DNA from: Riptortus pedestris
Taxonomy: Eukaryota > Arthropoda > Insecta > Hemiptera > Alydidae
Assembly: GCA_019009955.1 (NCBI GenBank)
Contig: CM032233.1
Location: forward strand, 95,520,001 to 95,584,000
Direction: 5' to 3'
Length of the DNA: 64,000 bases
The first letter of the stretch is position 1, and each line of letters begins with the position of its first letter. The notes beneath the pieces are model-generated. The model was not told where the DNA came from. It ran no database searches and saw only the letters and a program-made list of their open reading frames with translations. Made by a program: the position numbers and the translations under genes. Below, in pieces: positions 26,865-38,514 of the stretch.

Positions 26865-27525
26865 TTCTATGGCTGGCCGTTTTTGAGCTATACGAAATAC
26901 GTATGTACATATGTAACGAGGTCAAACTTATGCCAGTCAAAATGTGACAAGGGAATGTCAAAACGGTTCAAAAATTGATTTATATTGGAATGGCAGTTGT
27001 TTTCGAAATAACATGAATCCCACACGGTAGTATGTGTGTATTGTACTTTCGTGGCTTATTTTAAATGGGAGTAGAGGGGAGAAAATGGCCCCTGTTAATT
27101 TGTCAACCCTTGACACTTTACTCCCATCTAGAGGTAGAGAGTTACCACCGACACTGATCCAAGTCATCGCTGTCTCTGGCATCTTCCCCAAAGACTGAAA
27201 TGCAATACAAATAAGGCGAACGACTTTGACATTGGATCGCTGAATGTTTAATTAAATTTAATTAAAGGGAAAACATATAAGAAAGGCCTTCAAACCCTTG
27301 AAGAAACATGACAAGAGGACTACTGTCTCTCACTCACATCGAAGGCGAGGGGTGGGAATATCACTGAGGCAGACTCGTTCCACCCCCTCCTTCCTCTCCT
27401 CACAAACAGAAAGTTAGTTAGCACATCTATAGACACACACCTATTGGTTTAAGAACATTTCACAATTTTGAATCCACGTGAGTGTGTGAATGATATTTAA
27501 TTATATAGGATCTAATTAAATAAAA
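26865..27525. other. Unique segment, nothing recognised
   Basis: Mixed composition with a pyrimidine-rich patch at 27380-27410. The open frame at 26958-27191 (minus) has no recognisable motif. Confidence 0.4.
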
Positions 27526-28179
27526 GGGGACGCGTAAAGTAAGCAGATTTCCTACGTGAAATTTTACAATAGATTAATCTACATACTGCAAACACATAAC
27601 ACCATCGTGAATAATAAGTAAATAAATACAAACGGTAATGAGAAATCTTTCAGTCAATTTTAATAACCTTCCTGCGCTAACTAAGCAGATTTCCCACCTG
27701 CGTAAAGTATTCGCATTTATCTCAATACTGAAAAGTTCAATGAGAACTTTATTTGGTATTTGAGGTTCAAATAAAATATTTCATAATATAATAGCTTATT
27801 TTTAGTATGACAGGAGTAGAAGTTGTGGTTTACAGAAGGCCGAAAACTAAAAAATGCAAATAACTCCGTTAATACTACAGATAGAGAATAAATGTATATA
27901 ACAATATTTATAATACACTTTATTTTCAATGAAATCGGTACTACCCGTATACAATTTTACGATCCGACTTATAATTTCGAGTTTTAAAAATAGAGATATT
28001 TCGAATTTTCAAAATTCTCCCCCTTTAAACTCTCTTCTCCGATGTTCGATTTCAGCCATTAACAAACCCGACCTTTAGTTTTGTATGAAACGCTTATATA
28101 TCGAGTTTGGTTAAATATCAAATACGGGTAAGAATTGCGACCGCTAGAGTGCTAACAGACAAGTGTCTGTGAGTGTGTC

Positions 28180-28235
<56 letters not shown>

Positions 28236-28393
28236 TAGATAGATAGATTGATAGGGGTTTATATATATATAATTTTAAAGAGACCTCATTTTCGTCGTCT
28301 TCTAGGCAGGATTGATGCACATTTGAAGAAATGTTTCGAAAATAGCGTCATGAGTAGGGCCTCAATAGCTGATTTACCTTAAAGGAAACAGGC
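27526..28393 (+). mobile_element. E-family composite element (E8)
   Basis: The first about 150 bp are the long-type 5' block. At about 27672 a second A-end (CTGCGCTAACTAAGCAGATT) begins a short-type element that runs through a (TA)n/(GATA)n tract at 28184-28250 to a decayed B-end. Either a short copy inserted in a long one, or the two recombined. Confidence 0.6.
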
Positions 28394-29520
28394 AGATCAC
28401 CAAGTGGTGTTAATAAACGGTTACTCATTTTCTGATAAATAAAGAAACAGAATGGCTAAGATAACCTAGTCAAGTATGAACAGACTATAGCGATAAAGCG
28501 ATAGTAATAACAGCCAGTAAAAATTTTATCTTTAAATAATGAGAGACCTCCCGTTAACCATGTATCATTTATAAATTGTTATGTTTTATTTTAAATAATA
28601 CAGTGATTTTCTTTTAATTATGATTTAATAATCGTTTTTAAATGGGTGGCCTCCCGATAACTGATAAGTACCTCAACTTCTATTAAATAATGTTTTATTG
28701 AATCTTCATTTGAAAAATTCTATTATTATTATTAATTAGTTGTAGGTCCAACATGTAAGGTAATTGGCATTAAGTAAGTGTGGGTGAACCTCTAAGAAAG
28801 ATAATCTGATTACTCGGGCACGTAAAGGCGGTTACTTTATTTTTACATTTTAAAAAAAATACCTTAAATAACTCATGTCCGTACTTTTTCTATTAGAATA
28901 TATTAACATGTATACATTTGTATATCTTCTCAAGTATATTGTAGACAATTTATTATAACTCTATATTTTTTTGTAAATATTTATATGTTTTAGTTTGTGT
29001 GTATGTTTTTGGCTGCTGTCAGTAAGTAGTTCAGTCCTATACTAGGATTTGTCAAGGTCTTTTCGTTAGAAGCAATCCTTGGATATGTGTTTTATTGTTA
29101 GTTATTTATTGATGTATTTCCTTGTTAAAAATTATATCTCAGATCCCCCCACAAGATTCGACAGTAAAGTAAAATTATATGTTTTTCTCTGAAAAAGTTA
29201 TTATGAATACTTTCTGACTGATTAATTTTTAGAACTGATTATTTAAACCGTTCTTACATTGTTATGGCTCGGTTTGACAAATGATAATTTTTGAGAAGTT
29301 AATTTTGACAATAGAATGAATTGTTGGAATGGGAAGGCCATCTATGGTCGGAGAATATGATAATATTGCTACATGATTTTCATAAAAGTTGATGAGATAA
29401 ATAATCATCTTGATTATGGCCCATAATTTTTTTTAGTAGCAGAACGTTGATAATTCACAGTTTAACGATTATTTTTTAGTCAGGGTCAATAAAAAGACAC
29501 TGTTCTCAACTTGGTTTTAA
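28394..29520. other. AT-rich DNA, nothing recognised
   Basis: No gene or transposon end that I can support. Confidence 0.45.
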
Positions 29521-29523
29521 TTC

Positions 29524-29572
29524 ATGCAAAGTGCAATTTCTGAGTCAGTGCTCCATCGTCAGTGCATGCTCA
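29524..29572 (-). ncRNA. Hammerhead-like motif, probable Penelope-like remnant
   Basis: On the minus strand the order is CATGCA, CTGACGA, T, GGAG, a 6-nt loop, CTCA, GAAA, TTGCAC, TT, TGCATG. The core boxes CUGANGA and GAAA are both exact. Stem I (CATGCA with TGCATG) pairs perfectly over 6 bp and stem II over 3 bp, while stem III is a single A-U pair with a 6-nt loop. Minimal type I hammerheads with a tiny stem III are known from Penelope-like retroelements. One extra T lies between A9 and stem II, which may impair cleavage. No Penelope ORF is visible nearby. Confidence 0.42.
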
Positions 29573-29833
29573 CAAAAAAAACCCTTAAGACAGCAAATAA
29601 CAAACATAGCATAGTCAACAGCGTAAAAACAGTCATAACACCAAAATAAAACGTATACAGGATAAAAACCAATAGGAAATTTAAAAAATAGCCAACCAAT
29701 AAAATCAAAAACCATAAGCGTGCGTCTTAAAGATAGAAAGTTAAAACCCTATAAACTATCTAAATTAAAAACAGAAAAATTACTAGAGATAAAAAAAAGT
29801 ACAATTTAAAACAAAAGTAGAGGACAATGCCTT

Positions 29834-29955
29834 TTAGCAGATTTCCCTTAAGAGAAATCAGCTATTGAGGTCGTACTCATGAAGTGGATTTCGAAAAATT
29901 TCTTCAAATGTCCATCGATCTTACCCAGGAGATGACGAAAGTTAGGTCCGTTCAA

Positions 29956-30002
<47 letters not shown>

Positions 30003-30469
30003 TATATGTCTGTTAACGCTCTAGCGGTCGCAAGTTTTGTTTAATCGTTACCAAACTCGGCGTTTAATTGTTTTATGGGGGAAAAATATTAAGTTCGTTA
30101 ATTGCTGAAATCGGAGCAGTTAGCGGGGGGGGGGGTTAGAAAATTCGAAATATCTCCGTTACAATACGTCGGATCGAAAAATTGCATAAAACCAATCTTA
30201 TTCCCAATGTAATACTAAATATATGTCGTTATGTACGTTTTTGCTGTATCTGGATTACTAATTGAGATATTTGCATTTTTTTCAGTCTTCAGTAAACGCC
30301 CACTCCTACTCATGTCATATTAACAGTAAAGTGTTATATTATGAAGCACATTGTTTGAAGCCGAAATATCACATATTGTTCTCATTGAACTTTTACGTTT
30401 TGAGATAAATGCAAATACGTGGCGCACGTGGGAAATCTGCTTAGTTAACGCAGCCCCCCTCGTGACAGG
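29834..30469 (-). mobile_element. E-family element, short type, complete (E9)
   Basis: Left TTAGCAGATTTCCCTTAAGA; right TTAGTTAACGCAGCCCCCCT then CGTGACAGG. About 636 bp with a 42-bp (TA)n tract and a G-run at 30125. Both subterminal GCAGATTTCCC copies are perfect and inverted. Confidence 0.78.
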
Positions 30470-31220
30470 CTTTTTATTCAATTTGTTCCTCTACCGTCCA
30501 GCATTTAGGGAGAACTTTATCTTTTAGAATCAACTGAAGTCGCACAAATGGCTCCATAGAGACCAAAGAGCTCTGATGACAAAACATATCAGTACCAACT
30601 AAGACAGAAAGTTTAAATATGTTGAATTTTATGCAGCTTTACAATGAATATTATTTCACACTCATTATCAGACTTCAAAGATTTTCCGAGCACATCAGCT
30701 AGTGGACAAATTCACTTAACATAACTGAGCTTTGAGATACCCCTATAGATAAACATTCTAAGTAAATATGGCTAAAGAGTGGGTAGGCATTGGATGAAAT
30801 CCCCCTTGGAACGAAAATTATTTTAAATGTTTCTGTTTCCTTGGTGCATAAATTGGTTTTGAGGTTGCTCGGCTCGACTGAAATGAAATAAAAGCTGAAT
30901 ATTCATTTATTCTGAAATACATTCTCCAGTGGTTACAACTCTTCTCCTTGGAGCAGAGCACCCCTTCCTTCCCCACGCCACTACCCAGCCCTTTTTCTGC
31001 CCCTTTAAACTCATTACAACATCACCGTGCACACAATTCGAAGTACTTCCTGAATTTCATAGAAGGATTAAAAATAAGAATTGGGATTTGTCAAGAAAAT
31101 GTACGTTGGTGATATACGGCAATAATACGTTCTGCTGGAGGCTCCATTACCGACTCTAATTGGAGGAAGAAGAACTCTTTTTCAACTTAGAACACAAATT
31201 TAGATGTTACAACACATCAT
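30470..31220. other. Unique segment, nothing recognised
   Basis: An open frame at 30929-31159 (plus) lies in a somewhat GC-richer patch but shows no motif. Confidence 0.35.
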
Positions 31221-31223
31221 TTT

Positions 31224-31371
31224 TTAACTGATTTCCCTTAAGGGGAATCAGCTATTGAGGGTGTACTCATGACGCGATTTTTTGAAACCTTTCTCAAATG
31301 TCCATCGACCCCATCCAGGAGATGACGAAAATGAGGTCCATTTAAAGCTTTGTGTGTGTGTGTGTGTGTGT

Positions 31372-31431
<60 letters not shown>

Positions 31432-31527
31432 CGTTTAACGCTCTAATGGTCACAATTTGTGTGGACATTTGACGAAACTTTTTTAAATTGCCCCATGAAT
31501 GCAACCTTAATAGTTGATTTGCCTAGT
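31224..31527 (-). mobile_element. E-family rearranged copy with two B-ends (E10)
   Basis: A B-end in minus orientation starts the copy (GATTTCCCTTAAGGGGAATC is almost the full palindrome). After GT and TA tracts (31352-31428) and the GCTCTAATGGTC block, a second B-end fragment in plus orientation follows at about 31458-31525. The copy therefore folds back on itself. Confidence 0.55.
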
Positions 31528-31812
31528 TTATTGACCTCGGAAAAGGCTGCCCATGTAATTGATATCGAATACTCCAGCAGGAAATAGGTTACAAAGCAAG
31601 CTGGTAGCTTCATGTTCTGGGGGTAACTTGTAACGATTAGGCACTCTTAATTTGGGAAGCCAGTCTGAGAACAAGGAAGAATGCTGAAACGGTGTGCTGG
31701 CAGATGCCCAGATCCACCCCGGATTCCAGACTGGAAAAAGCATGTAAATAATGCAAACGCGGGAGAAATGTTTTTTATCGATTTGTTTGAGATGATTTAC
31801 GGTTCCGATGTG
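31528..31812 (-). pseudogene. Candidate coding fragment, unknown
   Basis: About 94 codons are open on the minus strand in a GC-richer patch, with an ATG at 31743 and TAA at 31528-31530. The predicted peptide has ordinary composition (for example LPKLRVPNRYKLPPEHEA), unlike the repeat-derived frames around it. I recognise no family. It may be an exon, a transposon fragment or chance; it abuts the E10 fragment directly. Confidence 0.2.
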
Positions 31813-32466
31813 TTAAAAAAAATAGGGATAAGATAAGTCCAAAAATATTAAAAAGATCTGTTCTGAATATAAGAAGAGATTTAGAATTCGGAGGGGGGGG
31901 GTAGGAGGAAGTGTTATAGAGTAAGGGGGGGTGAATGACTGGAGGGGAGTCGGACAGGGCTGGGGGTGTTGGGCTTAGTGGGGAAAAAAATGGAAAGAAG
32001 ATAAGCGACCCAAGTCGGAAGGCATAACTCAAAACCAAGATACCCGCTAATTAAAAATTACACCAGATATTCAACATTCAGATTGAGTTATAGCATGACC
32101 GGGAAGATATAGACCTAATTTAGTCTCTTCATTAGCCGAGCACCTACAAAAAATATTTATTTTCAAGTAACAAATAATGTCTTAATGTTCGAGGTAATTA
32201 GCTATGGGTCGATAGGAGTAAGGGCTGCTGCTCTGTCAGGCAAGGTATTTTTACAAAAGGTATTATTAAATGTAATTATTGATAATATGAGCTTTCCCCC
32301 AAGAGAAAATACAGCAGAGCCTTGATAATCTGATCCTTATTAATTTTATTTTCAATTAATCAATGGATATTAATTACTTTTACAAATCATTACGCCTTTA
32401 ATCATTATTTTTTGTGCTTTCAACACCCCTAAGACTTTTTCTTGATTTATAAGCGATAATAACCTC

Positions 32467-32468
<2 letters not shown>
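31813..32468. other. Purine-rich patch and AT-rich DNA
   Basis: 31885-31985 is G-rich on the plus strand (several GGGG runs). The remainder has nothing recognisable. Confidence 0.4.

Positions 32469-32535
<67 letters not shown>
32469..32535 (+). repeat. (TA)n microsatellite, about 66 bp
   Basis: Uninterrupted TA dinucleotides not inside an identifiable E or H element. Confidence 0.95.
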
Positions 32536-32536
<1 letters not shown>

Positions 32537-32727
32537 GTTTCTTTGCAACAATATTAAATATTACAAGCAAATGGTATGAATAATAATAACAATAGGCTTG
32601 AGGTGGGAAGTTGACCATTGACAATACCCACATTGGAGGGAACATTGGATTGTACTATTTGAGTTATACTGGGCACTACACACGAAGATCTCTAGGCCAC
32701 TTACGCTTCAGACGTCGCCTTGGGTTT

Positions 32728-32851
32728 TTAGGAGATTACCCTTAATGGAAATGAGCTATTGAGGTCGTACTCATGACGCGATTTTCGAAATTTTTCTTCA
32801 AATGTCCATCGATCCTACCTCGGAGATGACGAAAATGAGGTCCATTCAAAA

Positions 32852-32912
<61 letters not shown>

Positions 32913-33353
32913 CATACATACATATTTGTCTGTTACCGCTCTAGCGGTCGCAATTATTGTTTAATCGTTGCCAAACTCGAAATTTAGTCGTTTTATGTAA
33001 AAAGACAGATCAAGTTCGTTAATGGCTGAAATCTGACCAGTGAGTGGAGGGGGTTTAGAGGGAAGGAAATATCTCCGTTACTATACGTCGGATCAAAAGA
33101 TTGTATAGAATCAATCTTATTGCAAATTAAATTTACTATAAATTTTGTTCTATACATTTATTCTCTATCTTGAATATTAACCGAGATATTTATTTGCATT
33201 GGTATTAAATGTGGGCGGGTAACGGGCGAAAGTGAGTTTCCCGCCAAAAGCTAGTTCGGCCGTTTTCGTAACTGTTTGGCTCTCGTGAAATTTCTCTATT
33301 GTAAAACTTCACGTGGGAAATCTACTTAGTTTACGCAGCCCCTACGTGACGGA
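32728..33353 (-). mobile_element. E-family element, complete ends, hybrid body (E11)
   Basis: B-end decayed (TTAGGAGATTACCCTTAATG); A-end CTTAGTTTACGCAGCCCCTA then CGTGACGGA. A TA tract of about 54 bp. The distal part (33215-33300) matches E5 rather than the usual body, and the A-end is flanked by the long-type block (AAAACTTCACGTGGGAAATC). It abuts the RT remnant at 33357. Confidence 0.7.
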
Positions 33354-33356
33354 CTT

Positions 33357-33850
33357 TCTGGAATATGGGTAGATGAGAGTGGTTTATCTAAAGGATTTGG
33401 ATGTGCGGGAAGGAGAGAGTGGAATTTCTGATATCGGGATTTTGCGAGGCTATAGACAAAAGGAATGTTGAGGTCATTATGGAGAGTTAAATTGGATATA
33501 TAGAATGGGGAATCTGTAGTTTTGCGGAGTATTCTGGATTGGAGGGTTTAGATTTTGTAGGAATTTGAAGGTTTAGCGGACCCCAAAGTAAAAGTCCATA
33601 TGTACGTATGGTTGGAGTACTGTTGTATAAATCAATCGTTTGTTGTGTAGTGATAGTTTAGATCTGTTGTCTTAGTGGAAGTCTGTACCGTCGATTCAGT
33701 TCTTGTCTTTTTAGAGTAATGTGGGGTTTCCAAGTTAGTTGCTTCTCTAATGTGAGTCCTAGATACCTAATTTGTGATTTTTGTGTAATTACTTCCCTTT
33801 TACGAATACAATTATGAGCTTTGTGTAAATCCGTTTGAACACACACATAT
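33357..33850 (-). pseudogene. Jockey-clade non-LTR reverse transcriptase, C-terminal remnant
   Basis: The minus-strand translation gives QIRYLGLTLEKQLTWKPHI, the YLG(L/V)xLD..LxW..HI motif just after the catalytic region of Jockey-type RTs. After a frameshift near 33665 comes LSLHNKRLIYTTVLQPYV, and after further shifts ILRKTTDSPFYISNLTLHND and VYSLAKSRYQKFHSLL. All are in the order expected of the C-terminal RT/thumb part of Jockey ORF2. The catalytic FADD box and endonuclease are missing, with at least two or three frameshifts and a stop. It is a dead 5'-truncated copy. The E11 element sits at its 3' side. Confidence 0.8.
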
Positions 33851-34054
33851 ACGCGGGAATGATGTGTTCCACGGAGTTATGGAATTTCGAGAAATCAAAT
33901 AACAGTTAGTGTTATCAGAGCATATAAGTATTTTCAGCAAATCATTTATTTTTAGTGCATTCTGTATGTATGTATCAGACGATTAGCCGTAGAACCGAGA
34001 TTAGCCCAGTTGTGCACTCCACCTTTTTATCGAAATTGACTAACGTGGAAAGGG

Positions 34055-34430
34055 AGTAGTAGAAAAAGGGGGTTTCTAGCGCAATTTCCAAAATACCCTA
34101 AATCCCCCAAAAAATACGAACGTACTAATGTTTAAAATGTTTAAGTAGTTTAAGGTAACCCTTTCCACTCCAATGTCGAGTGTCACTCGACACTAATTTT
34201 GTTCCCCTAGCTCCACTGTCGAGTGATTCTCGACATGGTGTAATACCTCTTTTTGCGGAAAATTTTAAAACAGGAGGGATTTAGGGAAAACACTAAAAGT
34301 AAAAAAACGTAATTTTAGCGTGGAGCTGGTGGAATAAAAACAAAAACAGCCTTGGAGTGGAAAGGGTTATTTTTTGGGGGGATTTAGGATATTTTGGAAA
34401 TTGCGCTAGAAACCCCCTTTTTCTACTACT
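34055..34430. mobile_element. Foldback element with 61-bp inverted arms
   Basis: The left arm 34055-34115 (AGTAGTAGAAAAAGGGGGTT...) and right arm 34369-34430 (...AACCCCCTTTTTCTACTACT) are inverted copies with only a couple of mismatches. Without the piggyBac insertion inside it would be a hairpin of about 160 bp. The flanks (33998-34050 and 34431-34480) resemble the continuous sequence at 35050-35130, so this element inserted into an older dispersed repeat. Confidence 0.72.
34159..34366. mobile_element. piggyBac-type MITE, 208 bp
   Basis: Perfect 15-bp terminal inverted repeats CCCTTTCCACTCCAA / TTGGAGTGGAAAGGG, with the CCCTTT start typical of piggyBac. Flanks are GTAA and TTAT, each one base from the TTAA target. 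Near the left end two palindromes occur (GTCGAGTGTCACTCGAC and TGTCGAGTGATTCTCGACA). No transposase. Confidence 0.72.
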
Positions 34431-35180
34431 AAAGGGTTATAGTGATAAAAAATTGCAAATTTATCCGTATCTATTAGAGATGAAAAGATCTGTTCAGAAA
34501 CTACTATGTTTATGATGTCTATAAATTGTATTCTTTGACAGTTTTTGAACCGATGCATTGGAACGGAGATACCCATACAATTTCAAAATGAAAACATGTG
34601 AAAAAAATTGTATCAAAACATTTTGTTTATTTACATTAATAGCAGTAAAAAAAATGCATGAGGTGTATACATTACATTTTTTCCTTGGAACTCTAATAGG
34701 CTGAGTCAAAATTCACTTAGAGGCTGGATGTCTCCCTGGGCAACGGGATGACAAATATGTTTGTGTTTACAAGTAATTTTAATCCAGAAAAAAACGGTAA
34801 TAAGGAAACACAAAATATTCAGAAATACCAAATTAAGTGTTGTTGTGACACAGTGCATCACTCGTTTTTACTTCCTTGTACAAAGAGAAGAAAATAATCA
34901 ACGCTTCAATGGAAATGCTTCCCTGAGCCAGTTTTGACTAGTTTAGGCGTGGCGACTCTACATATGCACGCATGTATGTAGGTATATGCATAACTCGAAA
35001 ACAACTAGCCTTAGAATTTCTTAGAAATTTCAAATTTAGTATTTTTGTAAAATCTAGTTTTGCAGTTCCCCTCTTCATCAAAATCGACTAAGAGGTGTGA
35101 AGAGGGAGGCAGGAATAAAAAATTGCAACTTTTTTCATACCTACTTGAGATAAAAACTTCTTTAGAACACTTTTATCAGA
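34431..35180. other. Old dispersed repeat and AT-rich DNA
   Basis: The segments at 34440-34500, 35110-35170 and 35880-35935 share AAAAATTGCAA..T.C.TACC and GAGATAAAAACTTC-like motifs, so an ancient repeat is spread here. No coding signal. Confidence 0.4.
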
Positions 35181-35185
35181 TTCCC

Positions 35186-35275
35186 CTTAAGGAAAATCAT
35201 TTGATAAGGTTGAACTCATGACACGATTTTCGAAAAATTTTCTCTAATGTCCATTGATCCTACCTAAGAAATGGT
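35186..35275 (-). mobile_element. E-family B-end fragment (E12a)
   Basis: CAGATTCCCCTTAAGGAAAATC with the following ACTCATGACACGATTTTCG block. It ends at a TA tract (35289-35334). Confidence 0.5.
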
Positions 35276-35287
35276 ATATATGGAAAA

Positions 35288-35337
<50 letters not shown>

Positions 35338-35367
35338 GTGTTGATGTTTTCGACCAGGTTATATTTA

Positions 35368-35600
35368 TATATGGTGTTGTTTTTTTCTTTGGAGGTTTGG
35401 TCAGGTATAACCTTAGACGTTTCTTTCACCAACTTTGAGTAACTCTAGTGCAATATGTATAGTCATTTTTAAGTATCTTTCTTGCCTTGAAGAAGACAAA
35501 ATAAAATTCTCGAAATATCGGCATAAACTAAGAAGTTTCTTTCACCAACTTTGATCAAACCTCCAAAAAAAAAAACAACACCATATATACATATATATAT
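35368..35600. repeat. Inverted repeat with hammerhead-like core between arms
   Basis: ATATGGTGTTGTTTTTTTCT and GGAGGTTTGGTCA (35372-35404) recur inverted at 35545-35590. TTTCTTTCACCAACTTTGA is a direct repeat at about 35419 and 35537. Between them, 35483-35524 reads TGCC, TTGAAGA, AGA, loop, TCT, C, GAAA, TATC, GGCA: a decayed hammerhead-like order with a 4-bp stem I (TGCC/GGCA). This layout is common at the tails of Penelope-like retroelements. Confidence 0.45.
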
Positions 35601-35935
35601 ATTAACTTTTTATTTGAGTATTTACTAATAGAAGAAAAAAACACAATTTCAATACAATATATCATAATTAAACATAATTAAAGTTCATGATCCCCTAACG
35701 CAAGAGGTACCCAACCCCTGGAATGTGGCCCATAACTGGGCCAAATAGGGCACAATGCACCAGCTACACCCCCCACCCAACTTAATAACTAGTTCAAACT
35801 ATTTACAGAACCTTAAAGCTAAGAGACTCATCTAATATATACAACACTAAACTATTCTACTAAACTAGTAAATAAAACATGACACACACAAAATTTCTTC
35901 ATACCTATTAGAGACACAAACTTGTTTAGAACCCT

Positions 35936-36040
35936 TTTCTCAGATTTCCCTTTAGGGGAACTCATGACACGATTTTCGGAAAATTTCCTCAAATTTCCAT
36001 TGATCGTACGTAGGAAATGGTGAAAATGATGCCTTCAGTT
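35936..36040 (-). mobile_element. E-family B-end fragment (E12b)
   Basis: CAGATTTCCCTTTAGGGGAACTCATGACACG; part of the block between palindrome and body is deleted. The rest of the element is missing. Confidence 0.5.
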
Positions 36041-37416
36041 TGTTTTCACCCCGCTTCTACTCATCTTGTTTTTATTTAGAAATTGAGATTGTGGGATGAG
36101 ATTAGATGGGCTTATTGACATATTTAAATATTTAACTACACAATTAAGGACACTTCAAATATTGGCACTACATTTTTATAATGTATAACAATATCCTATA
36201 TTATTATATAGGATAAGTAAGCATATTGCCAGTATTAAAAAATATACAATAATTATTAATTATTGGCCAAATATAAAGGCAGTTAAAAATATTAAGCCAG
36301 TAGTAAGAAGTGTAAATAGGTACAACGTAACTCGTCTTACAAGTACACATCTTTAAGTAAGTAAAAATGTATTTATAGATTTAGTTAAGAAATAATTGTA
36401 TAGAAAATTAGTATATTTCATACCTTTAGGATATGACAAGAGTGGTATTTACAATATATTAGTTGATATTATTTAAGACATAGAGTAAAACAGGGACTTG
36501 CAAACAGCATTATACTACTATAAAGGGCATAATAACCTAGTTGTTGATTGCCCAAATCATATTAATCCTAATCCTAATAATATATAACAATGCCTTAAGG
36601 CACTAATAAAGCAGACACGTTATATTTGAAGTTACGAAACTAATTATCTTCTCTTCACTAAACTTCACTAAAAAAAAAATAAAAGCATACGTTAATTCAT
36701 ATTTGCTGTCAATTATCATAATCATAATCATAATTATCATGAATTTCTGCAGACATATTAACTAGAAATGAGACAAGAGTATTCATATTTAGAGTTTCCT
36801 TTTTTGTCTAAAATAAGAAAATATAAATCAAAAGTAATAGAGTTTTCGATATTTTTTTTTTGTGTTCAGATGAGATCAGGGGTCTTATTTACTTTATCCA
36901 CACCAGTTACTTATTTGTAAAAGAGTGATTTATCTTATTAGTAAATTAATGCCATTGAAGAAAAGGTGGTTAAAGTAATGTATTTAACAAGCTTCAAATG
37001 AAAACAAAAATGAGTAGTTTAACATACAATTTGTTGAATTATTCATTTAGGGAGCCAATATGCTTTTAATGGTTTTAAAATACAATCAAAGATATCATAA
37101 AGTATCCTCTTTTATATTTCCGGGGTTTAGGCAATATTCAGAACCTTTGAAATGTCTTAAATACCACTTCTTCTGATTTAAGACGACGACTCAGTTGTAT
37201 CAGATTCATTATTAGCAACAACAACTTCAACATATCTTAAATTCTAGGAGGTAATAAATAGGTAGGTAACCTCCTTCATGAATATATTATTATATTTAAA
37301 AATAGACATATGTTATTAAATAACAGTATGATAAATCCCTAATAATATGAAAAAGTAACTAGTGTAGCTAAAGTAAAAATACCTAAGATCAGTAGTGTCA
37401 TATTTGAACTTGAGAA

Positions 37417-37420
<4 letters not shown>
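36041..37420. other. AT-rich DNA, nothing recognised
   Basis: A small hairpin ATCCTATATTATTATATAGGAT lies near 36190-36211. Otherwise no gene or transposon end that I can support. Confidence 0.45.

Positions 37421-37480
<60 letters not shown>
37421..37480 (+). repeat. (GT)n(GA)n compound microsatellite
   Basis: About 30 bp of GT followed by about 28 bp of GA. Confidence 0.93.
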
Positions 37481-37483
<3 letters not shown>

Positions 37484-37747
37484 TATGTTCAATGGACGTA
37501 TTGGAACGGAGATATTGTATACCACTTTTAAATGAAGTGCTATGAAAGATTTTGTGTATTTGATTTAACAAGACTATAAGAAAGCCAAGATCATATTTTT
37601 TTAAATTTATGCATATAGGTTTATATGATTAATAGAATCGTCTTTGGTTGTTCACATAATGTTTTGAAGTGAATCAACTTTTGTTTTACTTTTTGTAGGT
37701 ACTTATTAATTATCCGGAACCCACCTATTTAAAGTCGATTATTAAAT

Positions 37748-38497
37748 CAACTCAATATTTAATTGTTTTATCTAAAAGAAAAAAAGAAAAATGTCAAGTT
37801 CGTTAATGGCTTAAATCGGAACAATGGAAGGGAGGTTTTAGAGAAGTGGGTTTCAAAAATTCGAAATATCTCCGTTACAAATCGAAAAATTGTAGAAAAA
37901 CAATCTTATTGCAAAATAAATGTACTACAAGTATTGTTATATACATTTATTTTCTATCTTGAATATTAACCGAGATATTTGCATTTTTCATATTTCAGAC
38001 TTCAGCAAACCCCCACTTCTACTCATGTCACATAAACAGTATTCTGTTATATAATAAACCACTTTATTCGAAGGTTAAACACCAAACATTCGTTCTGTTG
38101 ATCACCCCTTCCGTCTTCTTTTCTTGAATTACTAAAATTTGAGTGGTTGAGACAAAAATTATTTTGATTCATTATAAATTACAGTTTCAGATTTAGTAAA
38201 TAGTTTTCAATAAATTTAAAATGTTATATTCAGATATATTTCAGAAATTGATTTTCTTTCCGGTGAAGAATATTTCTCTCTATTCAGCTATGAGAGGTTG
38301 GCTGACATGATTTTTTTACAATTCGGACGCTTTTCGAAGGGAGATTATTAAAATTGACTGAAATATCGCTTACTAAACTTGTATTTATTCATTTAATATT
38401 CACGGTGGTGTTAAGAGTTAGCAATATGTAGATTTATCTATTTTAAAACTTCAGATGGGAAATTTGCTTAGTTTAGGCAGCCCCTGAGTGACGACGG
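37748..38497 (-). mobile_element. E-family element, long type, B-end lost (E13)
   Basis: The body starts at AACTCAATATTTAATTGTTT, past the TA tract position. It includes the long-type block (ATATTCACGGTGGTGTTAAG) and an A-end (GGCAGCCCCTGAGTGACGAC) at the right. Confidence 0.68.
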
Positions 38498-38514
38498 CCT
38501 TTTATATTTTTCTC

